NCBI RefSeq assembly: GCF_003253485.1
Contig: NZ_QKTX01000005.1
Coordinates: 62,001 to 126,000, forward strand
Direction of reading: 5' to 3'
DNA: 64,000 bases
From: Algoriphagus aquaeductus
Lineage (GTDB): Bacteria; Bacteroidota; Bacteroidia; Cytophagales; Cyclobacteriaceae
Part shown: one piece after another, positions 16,166-24,858 of the stretch
Layout: each line of letters opens with the position of its first letter
Numbering within the stretch: position 1 is the stretch's first letter
Position numbers and translations under genes: made by a program
Notes under the pieces: generated by a model
Database searches by the model: none
Told to the model about the DNA's origin: nothing
Seen by the model: only the letters and a program-made list of their open reading frames with translations

Positions 16166-17839
16166 TCATTTGAATAGCTTTTCCAAAATCTTGTAGGTAA
16201 TCAGATAGGTAGGCCTCACCCCTTCCATACCCAAAGCTCCCGAGGCCAGGGTGCTACCTGTTTCCAGGGGATTGTCAGAAGCATAGTAGGCGTAGAGTAC
16301 CTTGACGTTGGAGCGGATGCTGCCCCGGATTTTGGAGGCAGATTGGATAGCCTTTTGATAGTGAGCACCTTCCATTTCCAGTCCCACAGCATTCCAGGAA
16401 GATTCCATAAAATACGTCAAGATCTCTCTGTTCTGAAGTGAGGTTCCCAACACGGTAATCATCGAACCTGAATACACTCCCAATCCATAGCCTTCAAAAT
16501 CGGACTTTTTCAATTCATTTCGGAAGGGGTAATTGTCCGCGGTACCTTCAAACACGTGGGAATTAGGAACCATCAGGTCTCCTTTTCCACCATGAAGGAT
16601 TCCAGCTTTTCCCATGATGGAAGTGGAAACTACATTGAGGGGGTATTTTTTACCGTTTTTGGAGTACGGTTTGAGCAATTCATCAAAACATTCGTAGGCT
16701 TGCTCGCCAAAGGCGTAGTCCATGACAACAAGAACAGGACGCTTTTCCGGATCATCCGGCAAAGAGGTGCCGGGGATCAGTGAGGATTTTTGCAAATGGG
16801 CGGTATCAATGATCTGTGCTCCGATGTTGGTTCCGGATTCATCGGGAAGATCAATGAATCCATGCTTTTCGGCATAATCTTGAATTTTCTTGCCCTGATT
16901 ATTTTTGGATTTGACCGAAATATCCGTGGCCACTTGTTCGATCTCTTCAAAACTCCCGCATCCCAAGGCCTGATGAGCATAGACGGTATTGAGCACGCTG
17001 TGAAGATTGGCAGAGATGATGTGAATCGGCCGATGTATCAGGTTCTTTTCCAACAGTTTCTCCTTGATTCGGTCGGCCCAAAGTTCGCCATACACGTGGT
17101 GGCCAATCCGCTCTCTCAGGGTGGCTGAAAAACTAATCTCTCTATCCAATCCCAAATTGGTCTCTTCCATGGCTACTTTACCCAAATGGTAAACAATGGA
17201 AAATAAGCTGTTGGAATTTGAGCTTTTGGCAAATTTCTTCACGGCACCCAAGGTCTCCTCAAAAGTCCGACCGATGATGTGACTCAAATACGCCGAGGCA
17301 CATTCCATGTCCAGCTCTTCCCCATCCCGTTCTTTACGGACAAACTCCTCGAGCATCTCCCAGTTGGAAGAGATTTTCCCTTTCGGGTCTGTGCTGTTGC
17401 GAAGGATTTTTTTGGATTCGATATATAAAAAGGTGAGGTGGGTCAGAATATCGTAAATGTCAGACCGACCGCGGGTCATTTCCACATACATGATCTGATC
17501 GTCGAGGCGATAGCAATTTCGCTTTCGACGGGGAGGCACCAAGGGTACCAAATGCGAAGTTTCATAGCCTTCTCTGCTGATCAATCGCACATAGCGGCAT
17601 TCCTCTATCCCTTTTGGCAATCGCTCCATCACATAAAGCAATCCGTCCAGTTCGATCTTTTCGGTATCGGTAAGCGTCCCATAAATTTCAGGACTCAAGA
17701 CCATCAAAGCCTGGATCAATCCCTCACCTGAAACCCCCATAGGCTTATAACTTCCCCGGTTAAAAAGATGTCTCATGGTGATGTACAACCGCTCAATCGC
17801 TGCTCTGGACTCTTGTGCTCTCGTTCTCTTCATTTGCAT
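16166..17839 (-). CDS. DUF6909-like conserved protein with a nucleoside-phosphorylase-like C-terminal motif
   Basis: This 557-aa protein resembles the large uncharacterised cytoplasmic family (DUF6909) of Bacteroidota; I name it from overall pattern, not a search. The N-terminal half is helical (RTRAQESRAAIERLYITMRHLFNRG, then a MYVEMTRGRSDIYDILTHLTFLY block). The C-terminal half contains PVLVVMDYAFGEQAYE, a GKAGILHGGKGDLMVPNSHV stretch and NAVGLEMEGAHYQKAIQ, which resembles the ME-G motif of purine nucleoside phosphorylase and MTA/SAH nucleosidase. An N-terminal extension fused to a nucleoside-binding fold is possible. It has no signal peptide and no operon partner. Confidence 0.65.
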   Translation of the reverse strand: MQMKRTRAQESRAAIERLYITMRHLFNRGSYKPMGVSGEGLIQALMVLSPEIYGTLTDTEKIELDGLLYVMERLPKGIEECRYVRLISREGYETSHLVPLVPPRRKRNCYRLDDQIMYVEMTRGRSDIYDILTHLTFLYIESKKILRNSTDPKGKISSNWEMLEEFVRKERDGEELDMECASAYLSHIIGRTFEETLGAVKKFAKSSNSNSLFSIVYHLGKVAMEETNLGLDREISFSATLRERIGHHVYGELWADRIKEKLLEKNLIHRPIHIISANLHSVLNTVYAHQALGCGSFEEIEQVATDISVKSKNNQGKKIQDYAEKHGFIDLPDESGTNIGAQIIDTAHLQKSSLIPGTSLPDDPEKRPVLVVMDYAFGEQAYECFDELLKPYSKNGKKYPLNVVSTSIMGKAGILHGGKGDLMVPNSHVFEGTADNYPFRNELKKSDFEGYGLGVYSGSMITVLGTSLQNREILTYFMESSWNAVGLEMEGAHYQKAIQSASKIRGSIRSNVKVLYAYYASDNPLETGSTLASGALGMEGVRPTYLITYKILEKLFK

Positions 17840-17972
17840 AAAAAACAGATTAATTCAGCGAAATTAGGAATAAAACCTGATTTTGAGGGTTAAGTTTTTT
17901 GAAAGATGGGGTAAGGTTGAGATGACCCTTTGCTCAATATCCCGGATAATTCCCTGCCCGAGAAATACCCGA

Positions 17973-18566
17973 TCAGTCCTTCTTTATTCCTTTTTTGACC
18001 TTGAGTCCTATTCCAAAATACCGTTCTCCCACTTGGAAAGACCGGATACCTCCCCTCAGTTCGGGTTCAAAAATCAAGGTCTCTTTAAAAGGGATTTCCC
18101 TTCCGATTTTCAACATCGGACCCACTCTGACCCTTGGACTTCGACTGTAAGAATCCAGGGTGATTTCCCCTTTTCTTACCTGAGTCCAATCCGTAAAAAT
18201 ATCGACCTGTGGTCCCAAAGATACATGGGCAAAACCGACGTCATATCGCAATAGTACCGGCACTCCCACAAAGCCCAACACATAGCGGACATAATCAGAA
18301 ACAAATACCGTAGGGCTACTGATCGTGATCAACTGCTCTTCGAAGAAAGTCCGGTAGAAAATTCCGACTTCGGCCCCAAATTTTTGAGAAAAGTTCCACT
18401 CATACATCAACCCTATGTTGGGATTAAACCTTTCTTGATGGGATTCCCCGCTAAACAAAACGCCGAGGTAATCCGGTTTTTTTTCTTGAGCGAGAAGATT
18501 TGAAAAAACGCTTGCAAAAAGCAGCAAAAACAAGGAAAACGATTTTCTAAAATGGAATGAATGCAT
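17973..18566 (-). CDS. Outer membrane beta-barrel protein (porin-like)
   Basis: About 197 aa with a signal peptide (MHSFHFRKSFSLFLLLFASVF... LLAQ). The mature part alternates hydrophobic and polar residues in strand-like segments (NIGLMYEWNFSQKFGAEVGIFYRT, YVLGFVGVPVLLRYDVG, RVGPMLKIGREIP), ending in RYFGIGLKVK, as in the eight-strand outer-membrane-protein beta-barrel family. I prefer the start at 18566; the frame opens 12 bp earlier. Function is unknown. It stands alone between the DUF6909-like gene and msrA. Confidence 0.75.
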   Translation of the reverse strand: MHSFHFRKSFSLFLLLFASVFSNLLAQEKKPDYLGVLFSGESHQERFNPNIGLMYEWNFSQKFGAEVGIFYRTFFEEQLITISSPTVFVSDYVRYVLGFVGVPVLLRYDVGFAHVSLGPQVDIFTDWTQVRKGEITLDSYSRSPRVRVGPMLKIGREIPFKETLIFEPELRGGIRSFQVGERYFGIGLKVKKGIKKD

Positions 18567-18644
18567 GGATTGAAACAATTTGAAATAATAATACGAACTC
18601 GTTACAAGAAAACTAAAATTTCAAACAATTCTTTCCGTCCTTCT

Positions 18645-19226
18645 TTATTTTTTAAGTTTATCTGCAAAATATTGTTTCAGTTTCTCCACTTTGGGCCGAA
18701 CCACAAACTGGCAATAAGGCTGCATTCCGTTCTGATTGTAATAATCCTGATGGTAGTTTTCGGCAGCATAAAAATTGGTAAAGGCTGTAATTTCGGTAAC
18801 TAGGGGTGAGTCAAAGATTTTGGATTGATTGAGCTCTGATTTCAGTTTTTCGGCAATTGCTTTTTGAGAATCATCTTTGTAGAAAATGGCAGATCGGTAC
18901 TGGGGACCGACATCTGCCCCTTGCCGGTTGAGCGTGGTCGGGTCATGGGTAGCCCAAAAGACCTCCAACAAGGATTCCAGACTGATCTTGGAAGGATCAA
19001 AAAACACCTGAATCACTTCGGCATGACCGGTGGTACCCGTGCAAATCTGACGATAGCTCGGATGATCGAATATGCCTCCTGCATACCCCGACACCACCTT
19101 GATCACTCCTTCCAACCGTTGGAAAACTGCCTCGGTACACCAAAAGCATCCCCCGCCTAAGATGATCATTTCTTGGCCTTCTGGAATATCCAGGTTTGTT
19201 TTGGGAAGCAACTCGTCGTGTTTCAT
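18645..19226 (-). CDS. msrA: Peptide-methionine (S)-S-oxide reductase
   Basis: A 193-aa MsrA. The catalytic motif GGGCFWCTEAVFQRLEGV is at residues 29-46. Other conserved parts are VSGYAGG, HAEVIQVFFDP, FWATHDPTTLNRQGADVGPQYRSAIF and the C-terminal AAENYHQDYY. It repairs oxidised methionine (S epimer) in proteins. No signal peptide is present, so it is cytoplasmic. It is not fused to MsrB. The nearest genes on the strand are more than 75 bp away. Confidence 0.97.
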   Translation of the reverse strand: MKHDELLPKTNLDIPEGQEMIILGGGCFWCTEAVFQRLEGVIKVVSGYAGGIFDHPSYRQICTGTTGHAEVIQVFFDPSKISLESLLEVFWATHDPTTLNRQGADVGPQYRSAIFYKDDSQKAIAEKLKSELNQSKIFDSPLVTEITAFTNFYAAENYHQDYYNQNGMQPYCQFVVRPKVEKLKQYFADKLKK

Positions 19227-19403
19227 TTGTTTTTGGTTTGGTTTAGAGGGAATCCATTAAGGCGAATTGTTTAGGCTAATGATTGCGCTTTAGGTCTTCA
19301 TCAAAGGCGCAACACACCAAACCCTAAAATCCAACTAGACTCTCAAGAAATTTTCTTTTGGACTATTCAAACTTCAAGAATCTCCATCAAAACCCAAATT
19401 GGT

Positions 19404-19655
19404 TCAGATAGGTTTCTGAGGAAGAGCAGAGATTCTGACAGGACCTATGGGAAGTTGGTTGGGATCTACAGGCTTGTTTTGTTGAGTCACCCGGATCAAC
19501 CCTTCCCGATACATGTCCATCATGACTGCCTGGATCTCCGGCATAAAATGCCTCCAATCCTCGGGGTAAAGCTGCCGGACCACTTCGGAAGGACAAAATG
19601 AGTTGTTTTTCCTCCTTCGGCAAAAATCCAATATCGCCACCCTGAGCACTTCCAT
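19404..19655 (-). CDS. DUF3253 domain protein
   Basis: The 83-aa protein fits the DUF3253 family: a predicted winged-helix-like domain with the phrases SFCPSEVVRQLYPEDWRHFMPEI, YREGLIRVTQQNKPVDPNQL and GPVRIS. Function is unknown in the family. It starts 4 bp after the stop of the methyltransferase gene and is probably in the same transcript. Confidence 0.8.
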   Translation of the reverse strand: MEVLRVAILDFCRRRKNNSFCPSEVVRQLYPEDWRHFMPEIQAVMMDMYREGLIRVTQQNKPVDPNQLPIGPVRISALPQKPI

Positions 19656-19659
19656 TTAC

Positions 19660-20202
19660 TCAATGACAAATCATCACAAAGGCCGGGGGAAGGTTTTTCA
19701 GGGTAAATTTTGCCTCAACTTGAGAAAAATATTTTTGGAAAAGTTTTTTGAGCAAATAGGAATAACAAATCTGAATAAACTTCCCCTGCGGTGTCAGCGC
19801 GCGTTTGCTCTGCTTGAGAATCTGATCGGTACCCTCCTTGGAGATTAAACTAAAAGGAAGAGAAGAAAGAACGTAGTCGGCTTTTTTCCCCTCCAAATAT
19901 GCCTCTATGTTTTCTGCCGAATCACAAATGATTTTCACATTGGGTTGAGGAAACTGTTTTTTCATGGCCTCACAAAAGGAGGTATTGATCTCAAAAACCA
20001 ATAATTCGGCCTCCGGCGACAGGCGATCCACTATGCCTTGGGTAATACTTCCGTCTCCCCCGCCCAACTCGATGACCAAGCGAGCTTGACTTAAGTCGGT
20101 GTAAGAAAGCATTTTATTGACCAGGGCTTTGGAGCTAAAAGTCAGTGCGCCTGTTGTGTTGATATTGGAGTACAACTCCACCAATAAATCTGATTTACTC
20201 AT
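19660..20202 (-). CDS. Class I SAM-dependent methyltransferase (phospholipid N-methyltransferase/rRNA-adenine-methylase-like)
   Basis: About 180 aa with a Rossmann methyltransferase core: motif I VIELGGGDGSITQGI, motif II LLVFEINTSFCEAM, and SSLPFSLISKEG at the position of the (N/S)LPF-type motif IV seen in PmtA-like phospholipid methyltransferases and KsgA relatives. The start at 20202 (MSKSDLLVELYSN) is preferred; the frame continues to 20289 but would overlap the divergent gene at 20281. Closest in style to bacterial PmtA-like proteins; substrate not proven. It is followed 4 bp later by the DUF3253 gene. Confidence 0.75.
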   Translation of the reverse strand: MSKSDLLVELYSNINTTGALTFSSKALVNKMLSYTDLSQARLVIELGGGDGSITQGIVDRLSPEAELLVFEINTSFCEAMKKQFPQPNVKIICDSAENIEAYLEGKKADYVLSSLPFSLISKEGTDQILKQSKRALTPQGKFIQICYSYLLKKLFQKYFSQVEAKFTLKNLPPAFVMICH

Positions 20203-20280
20203 GCTGTGAAAATGACCGTTGAAGATACCTGATTTTGCCTTATCTTTTCGGAATCTCCCACAAAAACTTACGCTCAATTT

Positions 20281-22287
20281 ATGGCCCAAAAGGCTGAAAT
20301 CCGCTCCACCTTTCTAGATCGCTTGTATTCCGTCTTAAAAAACTTCTGGGGAATGTCTCTGGTGTTTTTAGGATTGATGATTTTGCTTCGCTTGGCCGAA
20401 TTGGGCTTGGTCTTCCAAACCCATGTTTTGGATTTCACATTCCGGGATGTTTGGACCTATGGATTTTTGCAAGACTTGGAATGGATCCTTTATTTTCTGG
20501 GCTTACTCTTTATTGTTTTTCTGATTTTAAGCCTGCTTTCCCGCACTTTAGCAAAAATAGTCCTCCAAGTGACGCTTGCTGTGGCCTTGATTGTCCATGT
20601 CGCGCTGATTTTCTACTTTCTGAAGACCTTGCTCCCTCTTGGAAAAGACCTCTTTGCCTACAATTGGAATGATCTTATTTTGACAGTCTCCTCTTCGGGA
20701 CAGCTCAATTTGATCAACTTGATTTTAGGACTTGTACTTTTTTCTGTGTTGTTGCTTGTTTTCCACCTGGGGATCAAATTTTTCCCTTTCCAACTGAAGA
20801 CTTCGCTTTATTTCACGGCAGCGCTTTATGCCCTGCTGCTTGCGTTCACTTTTCTTCCTGAATTAATCAGTGCAGGAACCAGCGAAACGAAAAGAAACGT
20901 GGAATTGAACAAGTCCCGCTTTTTGACTGAGCAGGCGTTTGATTATTGGATTTATGGCGGTGAATATTACTTTGACTTTTACCTTCGGGGAAGCAGCGAT
21001 GATCTTTTGGTACAAAAAGAATTCACCAATGATGAGTATCCCTTTGTTCACAAAAACAACTATCCCGACGTCCTGAGCCCCTTCTTCGACAGCCTGACCC
21101 AAGCCCCTGATATCGTTTTCATCTTTGTGGAAAGTTTGGGAAAAGCCTATTCCGGCAAAAACGCGTATTTGGGCTCTTTCACGCCATTCCTGGATTCACT
21201 GGAGCAGCATTCCCTGGTGTGGACCAATGCCCTCTCCTCTACGGGCAGGACCTTCGGTTTACTTCCCGGAGTATTTGGCGGCTTACCTTTTGGAGAAAAA
21301 GGATTTCTGGAGCTTTCTGATGAGTTTCCTTATCATCACTCTTTTCTCAGCGTAATGAAGGACAACGGCTATGATGTCCGGTATTTTATTGGAGCGGACC
21401 GTAAATTTGACCGGGTTTCAGACTTTTTGGAATATCAACAGGTAACCCAGCTGGAAGATGAATCCACTTTCTTGCCCGGATATCAAAAATCACCGTCTCA
21501 AAATGGATTTTCCTGGGGATATGCAGACAAAGAACTATTTCAAAACGGATTGAGAAAACTCCCTGCGGAAAGAGTCGCCCCACAGGTGCGTATTTTTCAA
21601 ACCCAAACTTCCCATGATCCTTATTTAGTCCCAGAGCGGGAGGTTTACCAGCAAAAACTTCAGGCCCATCTCAGAGAATACCTCAAGCTGAGTACTGCAA
21701 AAATCAATGAGTATTTGGCCTATCAGGACATCTACATGACGGTATTGTATGCCGATGATGCGGTCAAATTATTCATTGAGGAATACAAAAAGCGTCCGGA
21801 ATTTGCGAACACCATTTTCGTCATTACCGGGGATCACCGTCTTCCCGAAGTACCGATGGCTTCGAGATTGGATCGTTTTCATGTTCCTTTGATGATCTAT
21901 TCCCCTCTTCTCAAACGTCGCGACTATTTCAAAGGGATCAGCAGTCACTATGAAATAACGCCTTCGCTGTTGGCATTCTTGGAGAAAAATGCAGGAATCC
22001 AACTTCCGGAAGAGGTCATTTGGCAGGGACAGGTCCTTGACACCACCCGCACCTTCCAATCCATGATTGCCATGCCGCTGATGCGCAACAAAAATCAGTT
22101 GGTGGATTACATCCATGGAGAGTTCTTCCTTTCCGAAGGCCAGATATTCCTGGTCACTGACGGGCTCAACATCGATCCGGTAGATGATCCCGATTTATTG
22201 ACTCGACTGACGGGAGAGTTTGAGGAATTTAAAAACAAAAACAGCTACATGGTGCAAACCCGCAAGCTATTGCCTCCCAAACCCTGA
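20281..22287 (+). CDS. LTA-synthase-like membrane sulfatase-fold protein
   Basis: A 668-aa protein with about five N-terminal transmembrane segments (residues about 20-215) and a periplasmic alkaline-phosphatase-fold domain. Metal-site and nucleophile motifs are IVFIFVESLGKAYSG, SSTGRTFGLLPG (Thr324 at the position of the LtaS Thr) and VITGDHRLPE. LtaS-type enzymes transfer glycerol-phosphate or phosphoethanolamine from phospholipid to glycans. Gram-negative Bacteroidota lack lipoteichoic acid, so it more likely modifies LPS, capsule or another glycan with a phospho-group. It is divergent from the methyltransferase gene (78 bp between starts). Confidence 0.85.
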   Translation: MAQKAEIRSTFLDRLYSVLKNFWGMSLVFLGLMILLRLAELGLVFQTHVLDFTFRDVWTYGFLQDLEWILYFLGLLFIVFLILSLLSRTLAKIVLQVTLAVALIVHVALIFYFLKTLLPLGKDLFAYNWNDLILTVSSSGQLNLINLILGLVLFSVLLLVFHLGIKFFPFQLKTSLYFTAALYALLLAFTFLPELISAGTSETKRNVELNKSRFLTEQAFDYWIYGGEYYFDFYLRGSSDDLLVQKEFTNDEYPFVHKNNYPDVLSPFFDSLTQAPDIVFIFVESLGKAYSGKNAYLGSFTPFLDSLEQHSLVWTNALSSTGRTFGLLPGVFGGLPFGEKGFLELSDEFPYHHSFLSVMKDNGYDVRYFIGADRKFDRVSDFLEYQQVTQLEDESTFLPGYQKSPSQNGFSWGYADKELFQNGLRKLPAERVAPQVRIFQTQTSHDPYLVPEREVYQQKLQAHLREYLKLSTAKINEYLAYQDIYMTVLYADDAVKLFIEEYKKRPEFANTIFVITGDHRLPEVPMASRLDRFHVPLMIYSPLLKRRDYFKGISSHYEITPSLLAFLEKNAGIQLPEEVIWQGQVLDTTRTFQSMIAMPLMRNKNQLVDYIHGEFFLSEGQIFLVTDGLNIDPVDDPDLLTRLTGEFEEFKNKNSYMVQTRKLLPPKP

Positions 22288-22345
22288 AAAACCTGAGTTT
22301 AGGATAAATTCCCAACTTCAAGTGAATGACTTTCGGAAAAGAAGG

Positions 22346-23524
22346 TTAGTCTTTCTTCTTTGATTGATGTTCCTGCTGTAGGATTTGCTCCAAAAGCGGT
22401 TGATAGTAGTTCCAGAAGAAACTTTGGCGATCTGTAAAATCCGCAGCCACGTACAAGGACCTCCAAAGAAATGGCAATCCGGAAAATTTCGGAGAGCCGA
22501 GGTCTTTCTTGATATCAGAAAAGTCTCCCGCAAAATAATACTGTCTCCCCTCTCCAATCTGACGATAAACCACAGCAGGAAAAAATCGGGGAAGTCCCAT
22601 GGTTCTTAAGCGCTGCAATCCGGAAGCGGTGGGATTGATATCGTAATATGAAACCACCTGATAGTCTCTTTCGATCATCACCACATCAAACCAATCCGGA
22701 TAGGGAATCACCTGAGGCAACTTAAATCCGTGCTTGTTCACTTTCTGCGTGCGGATAAGCGGGGTTTGGTTTTGAAAATCACGCTTCATCAGAAAAGCCT
22801 CAATCTCCCCACTCTCCTTCACAAAAATCAACCCCGGACCGGCAAGATCCCAAGTTCCATGTTGCGCTTTGTACTCTTTTCTCATCCACAAGGGAATATC
22901 TCCATTCTGAACGGTATCCAACTCATCAAAATAACGGCCGATCCAGCCCGTCCATTTGATACCCATCAGATTTTCAAACTCTGTCCGAATGGGTTTGGGA
23001 GTGGGTGAAGCCATCGAATTGTACTCAGCGATGACGGTTTTCCCCTGTTCTTTGGCACTTTGAATCAGCCGGATCTCTGAAAGATCCATGCCACCATAGA
23101 TTTTTGTGCTGGGGTTTTCTACAGGAGGCTTATTGAAATCATTTTCAAATACCCCATAGGTGTCCGCAATGAAAATCAACTCTTTTTTTCTGACCAGAGA
23201 ATCGATATCCGACCTGGATTTACCCGTCAGGTCTTTGATCTGACCATAATTTTGGGCAGAGCGGTCCGGGAAAAAACCCAAATAATCTTGGGAACTGTCA
23301 TAAAACCGATCTTCTGATTTTTTGAATTTGCCATGTTCCAGAATCCAGAAAATTCCTTGATGCTCTTGATAGGTTTGATCTCTCACCGTTTTATCCACCA
23401 CCAAAATCTCCAGGTTTCGAGTTGGGGTCCAAAACCAAATCAAATAACTGATCAAAGGAATACCCGCCAAAATCAACACAAAAGGAAGCAAGCGGGTCAA
23501 AAAGAGCTTAAATTCTTCTTTCAT
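22346..23524 (-). CDS. Membrane-anchored protein of the exopolysaccharide-like operon, unknown function
   Basis: About 392 aa. One N-terminal transmembrane segment (LLPFVLILAGIPLISYLIWFW) anchors a large extracytoplasmic domain. The start at 23524 (MKEEFKLF) places the segment near the N-terminus; an upstream ATG at 23587 adds 21 residues. Recognisable phrases are EILVVDKTVRDQTYQEHQGIFWIL, ELIFIADTYGVF, GKTVIAEYNSMASPT, LMGIKWTGWIGRYF and YYFAGDFSD; these suggest a Rossmann or glutamine-amidotransferase-like fold, as in some polysaccharide-associated proteins, but I recognise no family. It is the last gene of the operon, 45 bp after the YaiO-like gene, and may process or bind the polymer. Confidence 0.6.
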   Translation of the reverse strand: MKEEFKLFLTRLLPFVLILAGIPLISYLIWFWTPTRNLEILVVDKTVRDQTYQEHQGIFWILEHGKFKKSEDRFYDSSQDYLGFFPDRSAQNYGQIKDLTGKSRSDIDSLVRKKELIFIADTYGVFENDFNKPPVENPSTKIYGGMDLSEIRLIQSAKEQGKTVIAEYNSMASPTPKPIRTEFENLMGIKWTGWIGRYFDELDTVQNGDIPLWMRKEYKAQHGTWDLAGPGLIFVKESGEIEAFLMKRDFQNQTPLIRTQKVNKHGFKLPQVIPYPDWFDVVMIERDYQVVSYYDINPTASGLQRLRTMGLPRFFPAVVYRQIGEGRQYYFAGDFSDIKKDLGSPKFSGLPFLWRSLYVAADFTDRQSFFWNYYQPLLEQILQQEHQSKKKD

Positions 23525-23631
23525 CAGTTTCTTAATAGATTTCAAGTGCTGTACAGAATGTCTTAAGGAATGGAAATCAAAAGGCAATCAACTTTGGTTG
23601 GTGGTTTGTCCGTATGGTTCGAATCGATCCC

Positions 23632-24858
23632 CTAAAACCGATATTCAAAACCGACAGACAAATTCAGGTTGTTTCTAAAATTATCTGTTGATAATTCTTC
23701 TCTGGAATACCCGGTAAATCCATAGATCATAAACTTAGGGGAAAGGAGTTGCTGATAGCCAAACCTTGCACGATAGGAATTGAGCAATTGGGTCTGATCT
23801 CGGGTCTCTTCATCCGGGGACACTCCAGAACCCAGCTGAATACTGAAGAAGTCCTCAGCGGTTTTGAAGTAATACCTTGCTGTCAATTGTCCGGAGGTAC
23901 CGGTTGAGTTTTCGCTGGGAATCACATTGGCACGGAAATTAAACCACCAGCTTCCTACATATTTTCCCACAGAAGCCGTGAGAATGTGTGTAACTTGAGT
24001 GAATCCTAAATACCGATATCCGCCTTCCAACTCCCAGGCTTTGGGTAGATTGTGGTAATAAGAAGCTCCGAACCGCAGTTTGGGGAAGAAACTTGCACCT
24101 GAACCGCCCAGGTTAAGGTAAGCATAGCCATTCTTTCCGATGGAAGGATAGGCATCCAACTCATACAGCGTCCCAAATCCATTGAATCGCTCCGATTGTG
24201 TCACCCGCGCTATCAAAGCACCCGTGAGTTTGGTCCGCGTCCTTCCATAGACTGACCAAGTATGCCAAGGGGAGGTACTTCCATAGAACGTGTCATAATC
24301 ATAGGTAGCACCGATGGCGTTGGTATTTCTGAATCGCTGCAGATTTTGCATATAAGCCAACATCCCTTCCTGATTGAATCCTTTGTCAAAAAGCGGTTTG
24401 GCCAAATCATACGCCTGATCATATTCTTCCCGATAATAAAACAACCTGGATTCTCTGTAGGTAATCTCATCAGGAATCGGGCTTCCTAGGTTGGATTTGG
24501 CTTTTTGAAGTACCTCGGCCGCGGTATTTAGGTTGTCAGACCAGAATAAATTGTCCAAATAGCCAACATACCCATCGGTATAAGCTGGAGATGCGATGAT
24601 GGCACGCTCAAAGTAAATATTGGCAGAATCATTTTTCCCTTCCCAAGCATAACTTCTTCCTACCAAAATTAGAATATCAGCGTAGTTGGGATATTTAGAC
24701 AAGGCTCGAAAGGCAATTTTTCTGCCCTCTTGGTATTTCCCTCCCATGATTTGAGTCCTGGCTTGGGAAAAAAGCTCATCCGGATCAAATGAATCTTGGC
24801 CCTTTGCTCCGATCAGCACCCCACTGATCATGAAAAGTGTAAAAAACAGCTTCTTCAT
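23632..24858 (-). CDS. YaiO-family TPR plus outer membrane beta-barrel protein
   Basis: About 408 aa starting MKKLFFTLFMISGVLIGAKGQD, a signal peptide. Residues about 25-190 form TPR-like helical repeats (ARTQIMGGKYQEGRKIAFRAL, YADILILVGRSYAWEGKND, ANIYFERAIIASPAYTDGYVG). The rest is an outer membrane barrel rich in aromatic strand pairs, ending LNLSVGFEYRF with a terminal Phe. TPR+barrel proteins of this type (YaiO, PgaA) are thought to conduct polysaccharide across the periplasm and outer membrane. The ATG overlaps the stop of the glycosyltransferase gene by one base (TAATG). The frame extends upstream to 25029 only as an overlap inside the glycosyltransferase. Confidence 0.85.
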   Translation of the reverse strand: MKKLFFTLFMISGVLIGAKGQDSFDPDELFSQARTQIMGGKYQEGRKIAFRALSKYPNYADILILVGRSYAWEGKNDSANIYFERAIIASPAYTDGYVGYLDNLFWSDNLNTAAEVLQKAKSNLGSPIPDEITYRESRLFYYREEYDQAYDLAKPLFDKGFNQEGMLAYMQNLQRFRNTNAIGATYDYDTFYGSTSPWHTWSVYGRTRTKLTGALIARVTQSERFNGFGTLYELDAYPSIGKNGYAYLNLGGSGASFFPKLRFGASYYHNLPKAWELEGGYRYLGFTQVTHILTASVGKYVGSWWFNFRANVIPSENSTGTSGQLTARYYFKTAEDFFSIQLGSGVSPDEETRDQTQLLNSYRARFGYQQLLSPKFMIYGFTGYSREELSTDNFRNNLNLSVGFEYRF

